From assembly GCA_950295325.1 (NCBI GenBank), contig OX485803.1, positions 2,664,001 through 2,728,000 on the forward strand: a DNA stretch of 64,000 nt. The letters run 5' to 3'. Positions 1 to 12,400 of the stretch are shown here, piece after piece (the first letter of the stretch is position 1; each line of letters opens with the position of its first letter). The translations under genes and the position numbers were made by a program. Below the pieces are notes generated by a model that did not search any database, was not told the origin of the DNA, and was given only the letters and a program-made list of their open reading frames with translations. The DNA comes from Polytrichum commune (lineage: Eukaryota; Streptophyta; Polytrichopsida; Polytrichales; Polytrichaceae).

Positions 1-1487
1 TTTAGAATCCCAAACATGGCTACTGAAGCCAAACACCAATGATTAACGCACTATTTATGTGATACATGAGTAAGATTCACAATTTTTTAAAGTTTGCAAA
101 CAAGAACCCGCATAATATGCACTAGTAGAAAACATGGTCCCAAAAAGCACATTTTGAACAAGTGCTTTGTGAAGTTGGCAAGATTAGTCTAGACCCCTTG
201 TCAATTGTTTTTGCCAAAAGTATCTAGCATTTGTTTGGAACCTTGTTGTTTGAGACCGTAATTTTTTCTGCCATGTGGTCCTTATGTGGTCACTCTTGTT
301 AATTGGACACCCACACTTGCGTTTTATATATGATAAAGCTTGTAGTAAAAAACAGACACCAAAAAGACATGTGTTACAATGAGCTTAGACTACATGCACA
401 AAATAATAACCATGTACAGTGGTGAACATGATTAGGAGGGTCTATGTGGCTATCTAATGAGTCATCCAATCTCGAATTTGGACTCTTAGATCATTTGTAA
501 TTCTACTCCAATTTTGAAACTTGAATAGGCAATCTTCATGATGTTGCAATTGACGAACAGAGGTGGCAATTATGTAACCTATCCTATGGTCCAAAATAGT
601 TGTAGAGTTTGAAGTGCCCACAATAAGACCACGTTCCTTAGCCTAGTTACAAACGATCTCATATTTAACAAAATCCCCAATATGCAACTCACTAAATAAG
701 TACGTTAAAAAACACTAACATTCAAAGTAAGTGTGAGGCACATGAACACACGCTATCAATAAGTAACCTTCTTATATATTCAAAATTGTCCCATGACACA
801 CTATACCCCCCTCCCCCCCCCAAAAAAAATTTAAAAAATAAAAATAAAAATGTAATGACATTCCAAACTTTGTAACTAGTTGTAGTTATTTCCTCCCCAC
901 ACCAAATTGGCTTGGGTTTCATAGCGTTTAGGTAAACTCCTTCATAATGGATGAAAGGGTGAAAAGTAAAAAAAAAGTTGCTTTGAGGTAAAATTATTTC
1001 AAATTCATTTCACTAGACTTATTTGGGGTCAATTGTATCAGTGTTAGTTTTAAATAAGTTTAGTTCATAGAAGGGACTCTAGTAAAAACAAGCCCGCCTA
1101 TAAGGTCGAGGGCTGATTCATTCTAATTTGAGTCCACGAGACTGATTCGGTATCGTAAATACCATTTCCTAATCGAATGAAGTGGAAATAATTGTTTACG
1201 GATTGTAAAATAATTCATTGCATTTTCACCTTGCTAATGGATGAGTTTATGCAGACACCACGAATCCATGGCCATATTTTCACCTTCATATATAATAAAT
1301 GAGCTAAATTAGGCGCCATGAAGACTCTAGCCCACCAACTTGGGAAGTTTTTAGTGTATAGCATATACTTAGGCTTTGGGCACACCAATCTAGTGGCCAT
1401 CACCAGTCAAGATGGAGCTAAAAATGGCCCATGCTAGTTGGAGCCGTTTGTTGGTCGCCCACACCAGTAAGTGTTGGCATGCTATAA
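1..1487. other. No gene seen
   Basis: AT-rich intergenic sequence. A reversed fragment of the dispersed repeat lies near 340-400 (GACACCAAAAAGACATGTGT). A C-run/A-run junction is at about 797-830. The small frames here have no recognisable features. Confidence 0.5.
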
Positions 1488-1856
1488 GGGTGAGTTTCCA
1501 TGTAGGCCACTCGCCCCCACTAGATTCTAGAAAATAGTGGGTCTGAGGTGTTTACATGTAATCGATCACAGGCTGCCATCCAATCACATTCTGGTGGTCC
1601 ACTAGAACGTGGAGAGCCATGGACATGTGCCGCTAGACTTCCATGCATCCACTAAATAATCTTTAACCTACAAGTGCCAGTCACCGAAGGATTAAAGATT
1701 GATTTTAAGAATAAGTGGTTTTGGATATGAGAAAGTGGGAGTAACTAGTTGGCACATACGAAGCCTACCCCACTAATCTCCCTCTACATTTGGACAAGGT
1801 TTGTCCTTATTCATACTAGAATCTAGTGGCCAAGCGGCCTACCTGGAAACTCACCC
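1488..1856. mobile_element. MITE, 369 bp, TIR starting GGGTGAGTTTCC
   Basis: The ends are inverted repeats of about 40 bases: GGGTGAGTTTCCATGTAGGC at the left, and a right end complementary to it with a few changes (…GCCTACCTGGAAACTCACCC). Both arms continue through a CTAGATTCTAG motif. A TAA precedes the left end, but a clear matching duplication is not seen on the right. Confidence 0.65.
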
Positions 1857-3298
1857 TGGCCCCTCCCCCCCCACACACAAAAGTGTGGCTAATTTGGGAG
1901 GAGTCCACTAACTATTTCGAAGTAGCAGGGGATGAGACCAATGGAGTGGCTTCCTTGCTTGTAGCTAATTAGTGGAGGGCAAAGTAATGTCCCCCTAAAC
2001 TCCACACACCCATCCATCCACAACGGATGATTTTCATCCATGTCCACCCCACCGTTCAATGCACCTGCCAATACCCTCTTGCATGCATGGACTCTTAAAA
2101 GCCTCTATATGTAGTATGATAGAACTAAAAAGTAGAGAAGAGCGGATTGGGTGCTTTAAAGCTTTGAAGTTACTTATTAAAACCATTATGCCCATGGGGC
2201 GCATAATGGGAGAGCACCTGCTGCCGCCATGGCAGCTGGTGACGGTGGGAAGATGGATGAAGCTGAGATGAATGGATGAATATTGTGGATGAGAAGTGAA
2301 GATGAAGGTGGCTCCACCAACTATACATGCCCCTGCTGCAAACGTGGGAACTTCCTTGGTCCTAGTTTTCATCCATAATGGAAATGTCTCATTCTTGAGC
2401 ATTTTAAAATTTTGAATTTTTTTTGAAAATTTTGAGCATTTTAAAATTTTTAGTAATTTTTTTAGTTCAATTTTGCGTCATTCTAGTTAGAAACGGTATG
2501 TTTTATAAAATTTATAAAAAACAAATAATCAAATTTGGTTTTTTTATTTTTTTATTTTTTTATTATGTAATAGATACCGTGTATATCTACTCATGAAAAA
2601 AAATGATAAAATTTTGATCCATTTTGGTGATGCTTTATGTAGAAAGTAGATTTGTTTTATTGCATGTGGTGTTCAACTTGACAATGGAGTGCACCCCCCG
2701 AGAGATTTCTTTAAGGAAGAAATACTTTATTGAAGTTGAAGTTCTCCGGAGGCCAAGGTTGTTGTCCGAGGCTTTCAGGTTACCCAAAAAACTTGACCTC
2801 CGGAGAACCCCCCTTGGAAAAAGTGTGGCCACGTTGCCAACCATGTCAATTTTTTCATTCATGTACAAAGTTCTTCACCAAAGGACTCTTGGCCGTAATG
2901 TAAACCACCACCGGACAAGAGTGTCACTCTCGGCCAATCAAATTTCAGAATTCCCCTACAATTCTTGACCGGAGGACTTCTCCACCGTAGTGTAAAGCGG
3001 CCCTTAAACTCCTTTGAATAATGGGAACTATGTATATATATATACACGTCATAGAGCCCCCAATTCCTACTTGCTCCGTTCGGGCTTTTGATTGGCCGCT
3101 TGACTAACTATATAGCATTGTTGTCCACTTGCGTATCATCCCAAATTGGCATCCAATTGTTCAACTTTAAAGGGCGAGGGCCTCCCCACTGCCACATCAC
3201 GCCTCCCCCTTTCTCCCAATTTTCTACATTCCGGCTGTTCTAAAAATGGATGTATGAAATCTATCTCCCTGTTGCTGGCATTTGTTGTTTCCGTTTGC
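1857..3298. other. No gene seen; orphan MITE end
   Basis: Several short frames occur, none with a recognisable domain. A family-H2 type end (GTGTAAAGCGGCCC, then TTA) lies at 2990-3006 without a visible partner. Confidence 0.45.
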
Positions 3299-3560
3299 GG
3301 GGGGGGGGGGGGGGGAGAGGGAATTATGGTATACAAACTAAAGTACTTCTCTTTTCATCCAACATAAAAGCTCTAACATAGTATGCAGTCTAGAGGTTGC
3401 TTTTTTGAGTTGATTTGACACCAGAGTTAGTTTTGAAGACCCCGAATTGGTTTGGTGGGGGTCATTTGAGATGAATTGGCCACAAACCTGTAGGGGGTCA
3501 GATCTTTATGTGGGATGGATGAGAGGTACGCTCGTATACGATAATTCCTTCTCTGCTTCT
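3299..3560. mobile_element. ~260 bp TIR element, family B copy 1
   Basis: The left arm runs from a 17-base G run through GAGGGAATTATGGTATAC to TTTTCATCCAACATAAAAG. The right arm reads back as GGATGGATGAGAGGTACGCT, then a CGTATACGATAATTCC stretch. Copies at 6641-6899 and 54193-54430 share this arrangement. Target duplication not determined. Confidence 0.55.
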
Positions 3561-6500
3561 TGGAGTTGAGTCGATTAGGGTACATGTTCATAACACCTAT
3601 TGAAGGGGAGCGCAGACTGGACAACGGGGAAGGTGGAAACGGCGATTAGTATTGTGGAACCCATGAATTATTTTATCAAGCTGAACTAAGCCCGAAATGG
3701 GGGTCAAAGACGCCAAATTAGTCTATTGAGCTTCAATTGGGATGAATTCACAACTAACATATAAAGGCTTCTGTTATTATTATGACCCCCTTGGTAGGTA
3801 TCATGAACCCAAACCCATCAATAAAATGTGGCGGAATCGTGGTAATGTTTGTAGTAAGTTTCACTTTCTACATTCATAGGTTGATTTAAAAGTGATTTTT
3901 GGGCATAAAAAGGCATTTCACCTTACTAAAAACTTGTTGTTGACCACATCCATATATAAAATTGAATTTTTTCCATGATCTTCATAGATTATATTTATAG
4001 GAGTTTGACTTCAAATCGGGAGAAGAGGAAGACAACTTTTGATATTGCCATTGGCGTGCATTATGGTGTTGCTTCATCGCTGAGCTGGTCTACCCCGTTC
4101 ACGGTATCCAATGTCATTTATTTTATTATGAGGTGTATGCTAGGTTACACTAATGACCAGCAACTTCACCATCAACGTCACATCATACGACATCTGGCGT
4201 TCAAGTGCGCTTACTAACGTCTGCGCATGAGTGTGTTCAATAGTGTTATGAGGTGTATGCCAATGTCACAAAATGGTCTACAAGTTGACTAACGTGTACA
4301 CAAATGGCACTTGACATCAACATGCTCAAGAATACCTTCCGCTTGCATACTAAAATGCAGCGCTATCATCTCAAGTATCCCAATGTGCTACACTAAATGT
4401 TATAATGTAAACAATTTTCACTTTAAAAAAATTATGTTCACAGAGAGTATCACATTGGCAACCAATGGACATGACACTTTGAAACCTGTAGGCATCACGT
4501 TTAGGCCCTTCGCAAATAGTGTGTGTGATATTAAATACCATAAACGATGTACCCCGATTGAAATTTACACAACATGGGATGAAGAGTACGGGTGGGCACA
4601 TTACATTAAGGCAATCGCACTTAAGTAATCGCTTGGAGAGTATTGAAATGCTTGTGTGCATTTCAATATATATCAAGTACAAACGATTATCTAGACTAAA
4701 TCGTCACGGATGTAGTGTAAGAATATTCCTCACTCACGTTTCCGATGATATCATTATATCAATAATTCATACAAGTTAAACAATGCATATAAGTACACCG
4801 TCCAATTTTTCAAGCTCATGAATTTGAATCGGAGTGGGAGTGTATAGCATTGGCATTCCCGTCCACATAATTGACTATAAGCCAAAAGTACACATTTTGC
4901 CATAAGTCAACTTGTAATATATATTATAGATGCGTAATAGCGGATGGGTGTTTGCTTAAATTATAGGCAACGTCTTTTCGTTGAAGTTTCCAAGTCCCAA
5001 TTTGTCCATCTTTAGAATCATTGACTACAGCATTATATGATGGTTTCATGACTATATATGTATATATACCGTGGTACCTTTACCGTGTATTCTATTTATA
5101 AGAGATTTGTTCATTATGATTTCTAATTTAGAACTTGATAATCCCGTGTTTAAAGGTAAATCTAATTTTTACATATTATTTTTTTAGATTTTGAAATATA
5201 AAATCCCCATGCGTTTAGGGTTTCTCTAAATAGTTTAATTAGTGCCGAAGTGGTAAAGGTACTATGGTTTATATTGTAAATCATATATCACACAGTTCAA
5301 AGACTTTGTGTAACATTGTGGGCTTCTCGAAAACTCAATAAAAGGTACACATTGTATTAGAATATAGTGTGGACTTCGGAATAGTGTGGACAATGAGTAG
5401 AGTGGACTATAACAGATTTCCACTGCTCAGGAATTAGTGCGGAGGATGTATGATATTTTCATATTAACAAAATTCATATTATAATAATTCCATGTTAATA
5501 AGCGACATGATTGTTGCATGGTTTGATAGAATTCAAGTTTTGAGAATATGTTTGGTTCAATGAAACTTAAGTTGTGCTGATGAAGGTGGGACCATGACAA
5601 GTGACATGGTATGACGCACATTGACAATAACGGTGGTGCCACGTGGCATAGGGTATGTGGGTGTTCAATAGCTCATTTTTCTTATTTGGATCCTTATTTT
5701 TGTCATGCAAGTGGTCTAGTTAATGATCATGAAGAGTTGGTTGCCCGAAAAAACCACGGCTCGTCACACCTATCTCAAAAGCACAAACAAAGACGATAAT
5801 AAATCTAACATAAAAACTCACCCTAAGTAAAATTTGACTTGGGACTTATTTAAGCAAGGACTTGACCATGATCCCAAATGGGTGATTGGGCCGATCAGGC
5901 AAAGAATGAACCACTTAAAGAAACTATTGGGTCTTACACCCATGGAAGATACATCTTCAATAAAAGTACTTTGTCATCATATTCAAGGCCCCTATAGAAC
6001 CACATAAAGTCTTGGAAATCCCTTCATTTGGAAGATTGTAACTAATACATGTAGTATTTGATCAACAATCGAATTTTTGCCTCCAATTCAATTGAGATTT
6101 GCTAACCTAATGCAACTTTTGGGACTCAAATCGAGTATGTGCAAGCAATAGGTCTCAGAAACCAAGCCACTTAACACCCACATACCTTAGAAAATGAACA
6201 AGATATTTTACACTTAAGTGACTTCATTTGAATGCATAACACTACCAGGGGGCTACCCCTAACATCCTTAGTAAAAGGGGAGGTGTATTAAATTGAATAG
6301 TACTTAGGCTGACTATTTTTCATTTTGTAAGGGTGGCCCAACATAAGAAGGGCATTATGCTCGCAAATATCTAGCCCCACAGTGCAACACCCTACTGCCC
6401 AATATCGTTATGCGTGAATGTTTTGAGCAGACAAATATTTCGTGGCAAGTGGTTCATGATAGTGATGTTGCATGGCTCACACACAATAGTCTTTCCAAAT

Positions 6501-6640
6501 ACATCTTGTTTAAGTTGGACAAATTAAATTGTGGTTCCATAGGTGGAAAGGAAAAAAGGTTTCATATACTTTGTAGATTGTTCATCATGACTAACTAGAC
6601 TCTTCTTCTATGGAACATTTCAAATTCCTAGGGTTGATGA
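3561..6640. other. No gene seen
   Basis: AT-rich intergenic DNA. A TTATGAGGTGTATGC stretch occurs twice (about 4126 and 4246), indicating a small duplication. The frames of 80-105 codons near 3975-4779 overlap one another and resemble nothing known to me. A fragment like 55735-56090 lies near 5990-6200. Confidence 0.4.
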
Positions 6641-6899
6641 CGGAGAGAGAGAAATATCGTAAAGAAGTGTACCTCTCATCCAACCAATATAAACAACTTG
6701 ACCCCCTAAAGATTTGTTGCGGATTTGTCTCAAACGACATCCAATAGACTAGTTATGGGTCTTTAAAACTCATTCATGTATCAAATTAACTAAAATAAAC
6801 AACCAATGGGATACATACCATTTTGAGGCTTGGATGTTGGATGATGGATGAATGAGAGGTATGCTCGTGTACAAACAATAATTTCGCCTCTCTCTCTTG
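6641..6899. mobile_element. ~260 bp TIR element, family B copy 2
   Basis: The left arm holds GAGAGAGAAATATCGTA and TACCTCTCATCCAACC. The right arm holds GGATGAATGAGAGGTATGCT and CGCCTCTCTCTC in inverted order. The internal part shares a TTTGT..TCTCAAA..GGGTCTTTAAA order with the other copies. Confidence 0.55.
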
Positions 6900-7371
6900 A
6901 TGGCTAGGTAGTGAAGGGCGCCACATGTTGTTCGAATGGGGGGGGGGGGGGGGGTTGGGACGTGGGTTCACTTTTCCATTGAAGCCATTGATCCTTTTCA
7001 AAAAGGCAATGTTCAAAGCGCCACAGCATATGACATATTTGGAGAAAGTTCAGTGAAAAACTTGTTCGGTTTTCTAAACACTAGGGGTTCAAAAGTAAAC
7101 CAATGTTGTGGCTCAAGAATTGCAACACCTTATTGAGTTATTGCCATGTCTTGCTAGAGTGGATGCCCCTATTACTCTTTACAAATCCCATCATGGCCAA
7201 ATTTGATTACTGCATTTGATCCTAGCCCTAAACAAACTGAAGAATACGTATATATGTCACCGGATATATCTTGGATTAATAACTTGCAAGTGAAATGCCC
7301 CCAAGAGTCGATTTAATCATAGATTTGGTAGTGCAATCAACTCAAGAATGCAGATCCACCTCATCGTTTAG
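6900..7371. other. No gene seen; G17 run
   Basis: A run of 17 G lies at 6938-6954. Nothing coding was recognised. Confidence 0.45.
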
Positions 7372-8110
7372 TGTGAGATGCCTCTAGTGCGTGACGCTTA
7401 GCAAATCCAAATTGTGTTTGTTATCATTTGCCTCATAATTTTCGGAGGTTTTTAGGAAGACTTATTCAATATCAAAGTAAAGAATCTCGTGCTCATTAAG
7501 TGGTCATGAACATCATCTAATCATGTTGACTATTGAACCTAGAATGGTCAACATAATTTGAGCACGTAGTCCAATCTCTTTACAAACACGTCGTTTTGGT
7601 GTCCATGCTTACATCCACACATCTCACCACATACCACTCAAACATAGATGTCCACACTATTGACGTGTTGGAATTAAGCACATCTACCTAAGTGTAGGTT
7701 CTACTGGAAGTGGTACATGATTGAAATTCCTAACTTTCTAAAGAGACCTCACACAAATGTTTTAGGGGACCTGGGGGATCAAACCATGGCTCGAGTTACA
7801 AACATGTCATAACACCGGAACCCTACAAAGGAGTAAGGTAGACAACCCTTATCAATTTACTTTTGTTATTAGGACACCTATATTTGAGTGGTATGTGGTT
7901 TGGTGTGGCTCCAAGAACAAATACCAAAAAACACACATGTCTATAAAGATTGGTCGACATGCTTAAAATCCAATCAACCATTTGGAGCTTTGATAATAAA
8001 ATATTCGTGTGAGCTCCAAATATGATAAGGACAGTGGCTACAGTTGCATATTGTTAACCATCTTGTGCTAATCGCGTGTTTCATACCCTCAGAGAAGTCG
8101 GGTAGCGAAA
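7372..8110. repeat. Inverted pair of the dispersed ~350 bp repeat
   Basis: The left arm (about 7372-7660, plus orientation) and right arm (about 7845-8110, minus orientation) are diverged copies of the same unit, meeting at their ACCACTCAAA ends. The right arm read in reverse recovers the GATTAGCACAAGATGGTTA and ATGAAACA landmarks also seen at 10990-11040. The middle, 7660-7845, has no gene. Confidence 0.55.
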
Positions 8111-9491
8111 AAAAGGTAACCATTCAAGACCCATTTACCTTATGTGGCCCCCTGATGGAAATACCCTTATTCTCGAAATTGATAGAAGCTTTATCCAAAA
8201 AGTAGCCTTCATTAGACAACCCACTTTTTTGCGGTAATGGATGGCTCCTTAAACAAACCCTTCTAATTTCCTCCAATTACATGAGAATGGGCGAAGGTTG
8301 CAAGCAGTGACAGTTTTTCCCCAAGGAATCTATATTTTCACAAAAAAAAGAAAAAAATCTTACATAATTAGTATTACATAAATATGGAAGCAAAAAGTGT
8401 TTACAAATTTTCTTCTCTAACTACAAATGTGTACTACGTACCCTTGGAAGCACAATCATCTTAGATAATTTGATCCATCAATGTCAGATATGAGCATATT
8501 TTTGCAACTTTCTTGACATAAGATTATGTACCAAGTAATATTCCAAAACCATATGTCTCAGCAAGAATTGCAGGAATTGTATATAGAGGTTGTATGTTGA
8601 GCCCTGGTGCCCAAGGTACTTGCATATTGGCACAAATGCCCAAAAACCACTACACTATTTATGATATTTAGTGTCATTTATTATTTAGATTTACCGTTTA
8701 TTGGATCAGAGTGCAAAAACACAATAATTGGGCTTCCACAAGTATGCTTATCCTTTATTAGCCTGGGAACTCTGGCTGTTGAATGAATTGAAAACTGGCA
8801 ATCTAATGAGATTGAAAATCTGTCACCTATTGTGAACTCTCTAACACTGAGTAACTTGGTGTATCTTCTCTGCACATTCAAAGTTGAGCATCCTGTCTGG
8901 CTCCCTAACGAACAAAGCAGGAAGGGAAAAAAAGAGAAAAGAAAACTGATCTGTAGGATTTCTGACCATGTATACATGTTTGTAATCAGGTCACACTGAA
9001 ATTGGTCTTTAAAGGTCTTCTCGAGCTTCACCCCAATTGTCACACTCACGTTGATGAAGGTCCACCAAGTAAAAATTTCAGCTAACCAAATGTTGATGGC
9101 ATTTAACCTCGACAATTTTTGAACACGGCGCGAAGAAAGCATCAAACTCTCCGTCAGCAAAATGTCCCACTCGTAGGTGGTTTATCAACTTCACAACATC
9201 TTCCCTGTCCACTTGCACACCTGCATCTAGTGGACTTATTCTTATTCAATAGGCACATTGGGTCTCTTGCTTTGCCAGGACAATTGCGATAAGGTATACA
9301 ACCCAACCAAAAAAAGGACAAAAAGAAAACAAAATAAGAGGGGGGGGAGAGAAGTTGAACACTCTTTTGCTGTTTTACAAATGCCACTGTAAGCATTCGA
9401 GCATGTGAGCAATGGCTTCTTATAATTGCTTCGAAACGCAATTGCACACAAACATCATTGGATTTGCATCATTCATGGTGTTGAGAGCGGA
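8111..9491 (-). other. Downstream region and 3' UTR of the Tudor-RCC1 gene
   Basis: Nothing coding is convincing here. A 159-codon frame at 8681-9160 has no recognisable domain and is a chance frame in presumed 3' UTR. Near 8649 an ACTACACTATTTATGATATT stretch resembles the terminal repeat of the foldback element at 25521-25780 and is probably a remnant. Confidence 0.4.
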
Positions 9492-12400
9492 TCATGTAAG
9501 CTCGGTGTTTTTTATCTTGGCAGCGGCCTTTAGTTTAGACTTTTTCTCTGCAACTACAATCATTGAGCCAGCAACACAAATGACCTTGGTTGCAACCTTG
9601 GTCCCTGCATTGAAGACGCCACATACCACACCTGGTGTCAGTCATTTGTACATTGGAATTTAAAGAGACGTTTCTTTTGCTCCAAAGAGAATTCTAAGCC
9701 GATTCATAAGTTTAAGTGCTGTAGAGATGGGATGTGGAAAATCACACAAAGCGACATCTAAACTCACTATGGTAAGCACTGTGGGCACACTACAAATATG
9801 GGGGATAACACTGTAGGTGCACACTATTACCCAACCCACAGTATTTATCACCAAGGACCATACTGTAGGTTTAAGTATTCCTATTGGATTGACAATAGTA
9901 TGCATTTGAGAGACTTCCAACCTAGGGGAAGGTGGGTATATCACAGGAGCACACTATATCCTTGCATGGTGGTGTATAGTGTGGGCCACCCTATAGGCTG
10001 CCCAGGGTAAGTCACACTATAGCCCACACTATTTACCATGCCCACTTTAGTCTATCATCAAATGTAAGTTAAAGCAACGCATGCTCCAGATGATACGGGT
10101 TATGGTAAATAATGTGAGCTGCACTAATGAGATTATTTACACACTATGGGGAATAATATTGGAGTGCAAACTATTTAACAACCCACATCATCATAGACCA
10201 ACATTCTAGGTTACAGTATAGTGTTTGATTGAAAGACTTCCAACTTAGAGGAAGGAGATGGGTATGACAACTGTAAGTAGGGTGAACATTGCTTTCTTGC
10301 GTGATGGTATATTCTGCAGGCCACACTATAGGGGCTGCCCAGGGTAAGCCAGACCCATCTGTCTGCCACACTAATTCGGCGAGAGGGAATTATCACATAC
10401 AAGTGCACCCCTCAATCATCAACCAAACAAAGCCCTAAAATGGATAGATGGTAGGTTTGCTCATATGCATAAATTCCCCCTTGGCCACTATTTACCATAA
10501 TCAGTTTAGTATGTCATCAAATCTAAATCGCAGTAATACATGCTCCAGTTACATTCTGGTACCCCATTATTCATTTCATCACTTACCTACAGATGGTACT
10601 GCAGTGTTGGCACCTGCCTCACGACCCAAAGGGGTCCCTTGTCCTTGCCCTTTTGAAGGGGCACCGCCCCTCAAGAAAGTCCGCCATGTATGCAATTGGC
10701 CAAGTTCAGTTATGCCAGCACAGACTCCAACCCCAATTGATATGTGCTTCAATTTGTCTCCTTGAGCAATACATGGCCCTTGGCCAGGAGAAGGGATTGA
10801 TGGAACGTCAGGAATGCTGCCTGCAGGGTTTGAAACACCACGGGTCCACTGATGAACATCACCATCACTGGTGAGAGCAACAAAATCCTCTCCATAGCAT
10901 CCAACATCCAACACCTGCAATCAAACAATTCCCCCAACTTTAATAAGGTGAATGGGTCTTAAATAGTTACTTTTTCCAACTAGCCCACTTCTCCTAGGAT
11001 ATGAAACATGGGATTAGCACAAGATGGTTAGCAAATCCAAATCAAGGCCATTGCATCTTTCCTCATAATTTTTGGAGGTCATAAAAATATCTTCATTATC
11101 AAAGTGAAGATTCTTCTGCATTGAATGGTCTTATTGGTCCCCCTAATTATGTTGACTACTGGGCCTAGAAAAGTTATCATATTCTGAGCTCGTAGTCCTA
11201 CCTCTTGAAAACAGATGTCTTTTTGGTATGTGTTCTTGGAGGTACACCTAACCACAACCTACTCAAAGGTAGGTGTCTTATTAAGATAAATAACCAAATT
11301 AGGCAAATCTACCTTACTCTCCAGGTCTAAGAAAACCCTAAACAGCTAACCCCTAGACCCTATTCCAGCTGGAAGGATATACCCAATCAAAAGAATCAAG
11401 CAAGTCGATGTTGACTTCGTAGAGTTTTAAAGAGGTTTAGGGTTACTAGCAACTGCATTGTTACTGACAACTGCATTGTTACTTATTATTTAGCTAGCTG
11501 GCAACTGCATTGTTACTGACAAGGTACAGTTTCTACATTGCATATGATCACTATGGAAGGGAGATATGTTTTATTCAAACACTGGTCATATTCAAACACC
11601 TGCTTTGGGTTGTCAAAATGGTTCAATATTCTCCTACAACAAACGCAGCTGATATTATTTTAAGAATCAATTTGAAGTCTTGTTGTTAAGAAAAGCCAAA
11701 TGGTGAATGCTCAAACACTCGCTCAACACTAAATAACCACCTATATATAACCACATATCAAGATCGCAAATTCATCACAAATTGACATTTTGTCACCTTC
11801 ATTCCAGTTGAATAGCAAATCTTAAATGCATCTACCTCAAACACATGCTTTCAACTGGTAATGTCACAAATCATGGTTACCTTTCGGCCAACAAGAGTCC
11901 CAAGTGCTGGATGGCATCTACCATAGGGTGACTGATCTCCACTCGAAGAACTTGATGAATCTAAAGTCGGTGCAGAGAGATCGCCATGACCCCATGTCCA
12001 AGCTTGACCATTATCAGTCAATATGATAGCATGGTAGACACCTCCACACTACACAGGAGAAGGTTACTACACTGGACAAGCCAAACATACCCTAAACCCC
12101 AAACTCATAAAAGACTGTGTTAATGTCAGAAGTGTGTAGCATTAGTAGCTTAACATTGGTAGCTTAAAAGAAATAGAGTCACTAATTCTATCCATGGCAT
12201 ATGACCTACAAATTTCATACAAAACTAAGCAATGAGTGAAAACCAATACACCATAAAATTAAGTGAACACTACAGATATCCATGAACTTGCACTCAACTC
12301 TTCTAGAGATATTGATTGGAACCTGTGTGATCTTGGGAACCCTTGCGATACAGTTTCCAGAGGCAGGCTAGAGCCTAGTAGACTATTTGCAGTGCCATAA

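Noticed and set aside
2034-2402. 122-codon minus-strand frame
   Set aside because: It overlaps an opposite frame, has low complexity near TGGATGGATG motifs, and shows no recognisable domain.
8681-9160. 159-codon minus-strand frame downstream of the RCC1 stop
   Set aside because: No domain and not spliced to anything; most likely 3' UTR.
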